11,305 nucleotides of DNA from Bacteroidia bacterium (GTDB lineage Bacteria; Bacteroidota; Bacteroidia; Bacteroidales; Azobacteroidaceae): positions 1 to 11,305 of the forward strand of contig BNXY01000064.1 of NCBI GenBank assembly GCA_025999935.1, read 5' to 3'. The translations under genes and the position numbers were made by a program. Shown here piece by piece: positions 7,937-11,305 of the stretch; position 1 is the stretch's first letter, and each line of letters opens with the position of its first letter. The notes beneath the pieces were generated by a model, which was given only the letters and a program-made list of their open reading frames with translations, did not search any database and had not been told where the DNA came from.

Positions 7937-7965
7937 TTGTGAGAACAAAAAAAAATGTATTTTTG
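7937..7965 (+). promoter_or_regulatory. Promoter of the cation transporter gene
   Basis: ATTG (TTG at 7937-7939) is followed after 18 bases by TATTTTTG (7958-7965), which matches TAnnTTTG. Transcription would begin near 7971, so an in-frame ATG at 7955 is too far upstream and the ATG at 7979 is taken as the start, with a very short leader. Confidence 0.55.
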
Positions 7966-7978
7966 TAGGCTTAATTTT

Positions 7979-8893
7979 ATGGAGGACAGAAAAAAAATAA
8001 TGCTTCGTACTTCCTGGATCAGTGTACTGGGAAATGCGTTTTTATCACTGTTGAAAATCGTGACAGGTATTGTTTCGGGAAGTTTGGCGGTGTTGAGCGA
8101 CGGCTTGGATTCTGCTTCAGACGTGTTCACTTCCTTAATCATCCTGATTGCTACGCCAATAATCAGCAGACCGCCTAATTCAAAATACGTTTACGGACAG
8201 GAAAAAGCCGAAAATATGGCTTCTACCATACTTTCCTTTGTAATTTTTTTCATGGGTTGTCAGATATTTATCACTTCCCTCGGGAAAATAATCCACCACG
8301 AAATAACGGAGCTTTCCCTATTGGCCGTCTGGGTGACGATTATTTCCATTATCGGCAAATTGCTGTTGGCATTGTACCAATTCTACCAAGGGAAACGGGT
8401 AAATTCTTCTATGCTGAAAGCGAATGCCGTCAACATGCGAAACGACGTGATTATTTCAGCCGGTGTATTGTTGGGATTGGGTTTTACTTTCCTGTTAAAA
8501 TTGCCCATTCTCGACCCGATAATTGCTATGTTGATAGGGCTGTATATTGTTTATTCGGCTGTTGGAATTTTCAAAGATGCCAATTTAGTCTTGATGGACG
8601 GTGTCCGAGACACTTCCATTTACAGGGAAATTATCGAAGCCGTCGAAAAAGTGTCCGGCGCTTACAATCCGCACCGCATCCGTTCGCGGCACGTCGGTAA
8701 TATGTACACTATTGTTTTGGATATAGAAGTTGACGGCAATCTTTTATTGAAGGAAGCGCACCACATAGCACAAGCGGTTGAAGACAGCATCAAACATTCA
8801 ATAGACAATGTCTATGATATTGTGGTACACGTTGAACCCAAAGGCTTTGTGCACGAAGAAGAAAAATTCGGCGTGAATAAAGATAATTTGTAA
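7979..8893 (+). CDS. Cation diffusion facilitator (CDF) family transporter
   Basis: A 304-residue inner-membrane transporter of the CDF family, which exports divalent metals such as Zn, Fe or Mn in exchange for protons. The N-terminal part has six hydrophobic segments in the usual CDF arrangement (SVLGNAFLSLLKIVTGIVSG opens the first). The second carries SDGLDSASDVF, where D44 and D48 form a DxxxD pair; the fifth carries NAVNMRNDVI, an NxxxD pair. Many zinc CDF proteins have His in place of this Asn, and often His or Asp in the second segment, so the metal may not be zinc. There is no His-rich loop. The C-terminal cytoplasmic domain (from about residue 205, with HRIRSRHVGNMYTIVLDIEV and a final DIVVHVEP) matches the CDF dimerisation domain. 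The length is normal. It has its own promoter and is convergent with queA, 44 bases away, with no clear terminator between. Confidence 0.9.
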   Translation: MEDRKKIMLRTSWISVLGNAFLSLLKIVTGIVSGSLAVLSDGLDSASDVFTSLIILIATPIISRPPNSKYVYGQEKAENMASTILSFVIFFMGCQIFITSLGKIIHHEITELSLLAVWVTIISIIGKLLLALYQFYQGKRVNSSMLKANAVNMRNDVIISAGVLLGLGFTFLLKLPILDPIIAMLIGLYIVYSAVGIFKDANLVLMDGVRDTSIYREIIEAVEKVSGAYNPHRIRSRHVGNMYTIVLDIEVDGNLLLKEAHHIAQAVEDSIKHSIDNVYDIVVHVEPKGFVHEEEKFGVNKDNL

Positions 8894-8937
8894 GCAAATC
8901 ATTTTTATTCCTATTTATTATTTGACGCTTCCGGACG

Positions 8938-10170
8938 TTATTTCAGGAGCAGCGAACTGTCGCCGTAACTGAGAAAACGGAAGTCGTTTGTCAGTGCGTA
9001 ATCATATATCTCGCGCCAGCTTCCACCGACAAATGCCGAAATCAACAAAAGCAAAGTACTTTTCGGTTGATGAAAATTCGTAATCATTCCGTCAACGATT
9101 TTGAAGGAATAGCCCGGTGCAATGAGGATTTGCGTATGCGTAGTCAAAACATCCGATTCCTTTCTTTCCAAGTAATCCAGAATATTTTTCAACGACTGGG
9201 AAACGGAAAGAGGAAAATCATCGTTATTTGTTATTTGTTCATTATTCTTTGAATATGGCGTCCATTGCCTGACGGCTAATTCTTCCGAATGGGCATCGGG
9301 ATGCGTTTCCAAAGCCACACCGATATAATACAAACTTTCCAAAGTACGGACGGAAGTTGTACCTACTGCAAAAATCCGGCCTGCGTTTTTTAATAACTTT
9401 TCGATAGTCGATTTTTTGACGGAAATACACTCCGTGTGCATCACATGCTCCGCCAATGTTTCCGATTTTACCGGTTTGAAAGTACCGGCGCCTACGTGCA
9501 AAGTCAATTCTTCAAAGTCGATATGCTTTTGTTTCAGGGATTGAAAAACGGCTTCCGTGAAATGCAAACCGGCTGTGGGCGCTGCTACCGAACCTTTGAT
9601 TCGGGAATAAATCGTCTGGTAAGTTTCTTTATCGCTATCTTCCGTTTTCCTATTTAAATAAGGCGGAATCGGCAATTCTCCATAATTTTCCAATATATCC
9701 GCAAAACTCAGATTCGGATTATTCCACTCAAAACGAATCAGATGCGTTTCGCCATGAGATTCCATTTTTTCCGCCGTGAATTGTGCTCCGTGTACCTCTT
9801 TCAAAAGTTTTCCGTCTTTCCATCTTTTCGCATTGCCAATCAGGCACAACCAAGTACAGGATTGCGTTTGGACAAAAGCTTGGGCATAATCCGCCGGCTT
9901 TTTAGGTTCTAAGCAAAAAATCTCAATTTGCGCTCCGGTTGTTTTCTCAAAAATCAAACGCGCCTGAATGACCCGCGTATTGTTAAAAACCAACAAGGCT
10001 TTTTCGGGCATAAAATCGCTCAGGTTTTGAAAGGTATCTTCGGTGATCTGCCGGTTTTTACAAACCAATAATTTAGACTTATCTCTTTCTTTCAAAGGGA
10101 ATTTCGCTATCCGCTCGTCCGGTAATTCGTAATTGAAATCTTCTATGTGAATATCTTTTGCTTGCGCCAT
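8938..10170 (-). CDS. queA: S-adenosylmethionine:tRNA ribosyltransferase-isomerase QueA (long form)
   Basis: A cytoplasmic enzyme of queuosine synthesis that transfers and isomerises the ribosyl part of S-adenosylmethionine onto 7-aminomethyl-7-deazaguanine at the tRNA wobble position, giving epoxyqueuosine. Family signatures occur in order: VFNNTRVIQARL (61-72), ELPIPPYL (165-172), YQTIYSRIKGSVAAPTAGLHF (184-204), HVGAGTF (225-231), VGTTSVRTLES (269-279), ITNFHQPKSTLL (363-374) and SYGDSSLL (401-408). At 410 residues it is about 55 longer than the E. coli enzyme. The extra length falls between residues 284 and 350, including an Asn-rich linker (KNNEQITNNDD) coded partly by a short ACAAATA repeat. 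The catalytic blocks on both sides are intact, so it should be active; I recall longer QueA forms in Bacteroidetes. It starts 15 bases after the stop of the hydrolase gene and is probably co-transcribed with it. Confidence 0.95.
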   Translation of the reverse strand: MAQAKDIHIEDFNYELPDERIAKFPLKERDKSKLLVCKNRQITEDTFQNLSDFMPEKALLVFNNTRVIQARLIFEKTTGAQIEIFCLEPKKPADYAQAFVQTQSCTWLCLIGNAKRWKDGKLLKEVHGAQFTAEKMESHGETHLIRFEWNNPNLSFADILENYGELPIPPYLNRKTEDSDKETYQTIYSRIKGSVAAPTAGLHFTEAVFQSLKQKHIDFEELTLHVGAGTFKPVKSETLAEHVMHTECISVKKSTIEKLLKNAGRIFAVGTTSVRTLESLYYIGVALETHPDAHSEELAVRQWTPYSKNNEQITNNDDFPLSVSQSLKNILDYLERKESDVLTTHTQILIAPGYSFKIVDGMITNFHQPKSTLLLLISAFVGGSWREIYDYALTNDFRFLSYGDSSLLLK

Positions 10171-10185
10171 TAATTTACCTGTATT

Positions 10186-10989
10186 TTATTTTTCCAGTAT
10201 CCGCTTGATATGGTTTTTCAAAATGTAGAAAGCCGGCGCAGCCATTGCTCCGTGGTCATATCCATCCAATTCATACAAATAAGATTCTTTATGTCCGGCA
10301 ACATTCATCATGCGCCAAAAATAAGCATTTTCTTCATAACGACCCAGCAATTCCATGTTTCTATCTCCCGAAATAATAATCAAGGGCGGAGCGTCCGCAC
10401 GGACATAGAAAAGGGGCGCAAATTCATCAATGATTGGTTGTGTCTCCTTAATCCCTATCATTTTACGATAATTGTAATGAGAAACGGCTTGCCCGCTGAA
10501 AGGAATTATTCCGGCAATGGAATTGGCATCCAGATGATAGGCTGACAGTAATTGTTTATTTAAACCAACTAAACTAACCAAATAACCTCCCGCAGAATGA
10601 CCGGAAACGAATATTTTTTGAGGACTTCCGCCATATTTTTCAATTTCATTGAAAACCCAAGCTATGGCAAGTGTAGCATCATCCACACAATCAGCAATAT
10701 TCACTTTGGGCAAGAAACGGTAATTAACCGCAACTACCGCCAATCCACAGTTCTTCAATTCTCCCGGTATGGATTTATTTCCACCGGTCAGTCCACCTCC
10801 ATGAAACCAAACAACCGTAGCAAAATCTTTTGCATTTTCCGGATAATAAATGTCTAATACACAACGCTCCTTGGCATAAGAATCGTCAGAAGTGCGATAA
10901 CTGATATCCTTCTCCGTGCGGTAAGTCGTTTGTCCGAAAACCGTTATAATAGATGATAAAAACAAGAATAAAATAAGAAACTTTTTCAT
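10186..10989 (-). CDS. Secreted alpha/beta hydrolase (esterase/lipase-like, HGGG type)
   Basis: A 267-residue hydrolase with a signal peptide (MKKFLILFLFLSSIITVFGQ, probable cleavage after VFG or Q). The start at 10989 is used because an in-frame ATG at 11013 falls inside the promoter -7 box. The HGGG oxyanion motif is at residues 63-66, the nucleophile elbow GHSAGG has Ser132, the acid is probably Asp209 (SGDRN) and the base His246 (DGYDHGAM). This arrangement fits the hormone-sensitive-lipase/BD-FAE-like group of esterases acting on small esters or acylated carbohydrates; the true substrate is unknown. It is followed after 15 bases by queA on the same strand, with which it has no evident metabolic link, so co-transcription may be incidental. 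Confidence 0.9.
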   Translation of the reverse strand: MKKFLILFLFLSSIITVFGQTTYRTEKDISYRTSDDSYAKERCVLDIYYPENAKDFATVVWFHGGGLTGGNKSIPGELKNCGLAVVAVNYRFLPKVNIADCVDDATLAIAWVFNEIEKYGGSPQKIFVSGHSAGGYLVSLVGLNKQLLSAYHLDANSIAGIIPFSGQAVSHYNYRKMIGIKETQPIIDEFAPLFYVRADAPPLIIISGDRNMELLGRYEENAYFWRMMNVAGHKESYLYELDGYDHGAMAAPAFYILKNHIKRILEK

Positions 10990-11010
10990 ACTTTTAAATT
11001 TTATAAAGTG

Positions 11011-11018
11011 CAAAGTTA
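11011..11018 (-). promoter_or_regulatory. Candidate -7 box of the hydrolase-queA transcription unit
   Basis: TAACTTTG on the minus strand matches TAnnTTTG. Nineteen bases further upstream the -33 position reads TTTC, one change from TTTG. Transcription would begin about 16 bases before the ATG at 10989. Confidence 0.55.
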
Positions 11019-11064
11019 AAAAAAACTTACATAGTCTGAAATTTTTTTCAATTAGAATTATTGT

Positions 11065-11104
11065 TACCTTTGCAAAAGACCTCTCAAAAATGCGGAATCC
11101 CGCA
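11065..11104 (+). promoter_or_regulatory. Plus-strand promoter-like box and hairpin facing the insertion sequence
   Basis: TACCTTTG at 11065-11072 matches the Bacteroidetes -7 box but has no clear -33 element. An ATG at 11090 follows, and a perfect 5-bp stem TGCGG-AATC-CCGCA lies at 11091-11104, without a T tract. The 24-codon frame from this ATG runs into the insertion sequence and ends there. It may be the start of a gene that the element displaced. Confidence 0.3.
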
Positions 11105-11111
11105 AAATCCG

Positions 11112-11305
11112 GTAAACGATTTGATATTAACTACTCAGGTCTGTTCAATAATCAAGTATATTGATCAACAGACTTTACTGCCAAAAAAGGAGAAAGTTGG
11201 TTTTTTCTGGCAGTATCAGCGATAGAATGTATGACCGCGTAGGCCGCCGCACCCTTATTCGATCGGAATCCGCCGGATACCTTTTGTTTGACTTTCAGCG
11301 GTCTG
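11112..11305 (-). mobile_element. End of an IS66-like insertion sequence
   Basis: The transposase fragment lies at the right edge and its gene reads leftward. About 40 bases past its stop, the plus strand shows GTAAACG at 11112-11118. IS66 elements usually end in inverted repeats that begin GTAA, so this is a candidate element boundary. The other end and any 8-base target duplication (AAAATCCG at 11104-11111 would be one copy) are outside the window. The exact boundary is a guess. Confidence 0.45.
11152..11305 (-). CDS. IS66-like transposase, C-terminal fragment (5' part outside window)
   Basis: The last 50 codons of a gene entering from the right edge, ending in TGA at 11152-11154. The segment RPLKVKQKVSGGFRSNKGAA followed by YAVIHSIADTARKNQLSPF matches the C-terminal end of IS66-type DDE transposases, whose typical pattern is VKQKISG-FRS-GA, then a helix and TxRK. 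The frame is intact up to the edge; whether the whole gene is intact cannot be seen. Assignment to the family is from motif memory. Confidence 0.7.
   Translation of the reverse strand, partial: RPLKVKQKVSGGFRSNKGAAAYAVIHSIADTARKNQLSPFLAVKSVDQYT

Larger units (their letters stand above)
7651..7978 (+). other. Gene-poor interval between the binding lipoprotein and the cation transporter
   Basis: This stretch of about 330 bases has no confident gene. Just after the lipoprotein stop is a short G+C hairpin, CGCCG-GTAATG-CGGCG (7672-7687), without a T tract, so it is not a convincing intrinsic terminator. Further on are a promoter-like sequence, a 25-codon open frame and the promoter of the cation transporter, listed separately. 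The mixture could be the remains of a decayed gene or mobile element, but no recognisable protein fragment was found. Confidence 0.5.

Noticed and set aside
8257..8700. 147-codon plus-strand open frame within the cation transporter gene
   Set aside because: It is an out-of-frame shadow of the CDF gene, with Arg/His-rich composition and no family features.
10186..11018. Functional link between the secreted hydrolase and queA
   Set aside because: Short spacing suggests co-transcription, but a secreted esterase and a tRNA-modifying enzyme share no pathway; nothing in the sequence supports more than chance adjacency.

Overview
The window looks like Bacteroidetes DNA, most likely Bacteroidales. 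The evidence is: promoter boxes of the Bacteroidetes type (TTG, about 19-20 bases, TAnnTTTG) in front of several genes, poor Shine-Dalgarno sites, lipoprotein signals with LFSC/LFAAC-type lipoboxes, and a queA gene of the longer form. No rRNA, tRNA or CRISPR array was seen.

Left half (1-6414, minus strand). One promoter at about 6384-6414 drives four genes in a strict alternation: polytopic membrane protein, CxxCH beta-propeller lipoprotein, a second copy of the membrane protein, and a second copy of the propeller lipoprotein (cut by the left window edge). The first three genes are joined by ATGA start/stop overlaps and the fourth follows after 13 bases. The two membrane proteins are paralogues of each other and so are the two lipoproteins, so the locus is a tandem duplication of a two-gene module. 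Both lipoproteins carry CMNCH, which fits a covalent c-type haem site, ahead of a PD40/TolB-like propeller. The membrane proteins have about 9-10 membrane segments and a helical C-terminal half; I recall this family as DUF6057 but could not check. The function is unknown. This is the most interesting part of the window. The second lipoprotein also has an 8-bp tandem repeat in its N-terminal codons.

Middle (6350-8937, plus strand). Divergent from the operon is a lone lipoprotein of the iron-siderophore/cobalamin ABC substrate-binding type, with no permease or ATPase beside it. A gene-poor stretch of about 330 bases follows, holding a short open frame behind a promoter-like sequence. Then comes a cation diffusion facilitator family transporter with an unusual metal-site pattern.

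Right part (8938-11305, minus strand). A secreted alpha/beta hydrolase lies 15 bases upstream of queA (tRNA queuosine synthesis), apparently co-transcribed with it. At the right edge is the C-terminal end of an IS66-like transposase, so an insertion sequence enters the window there.
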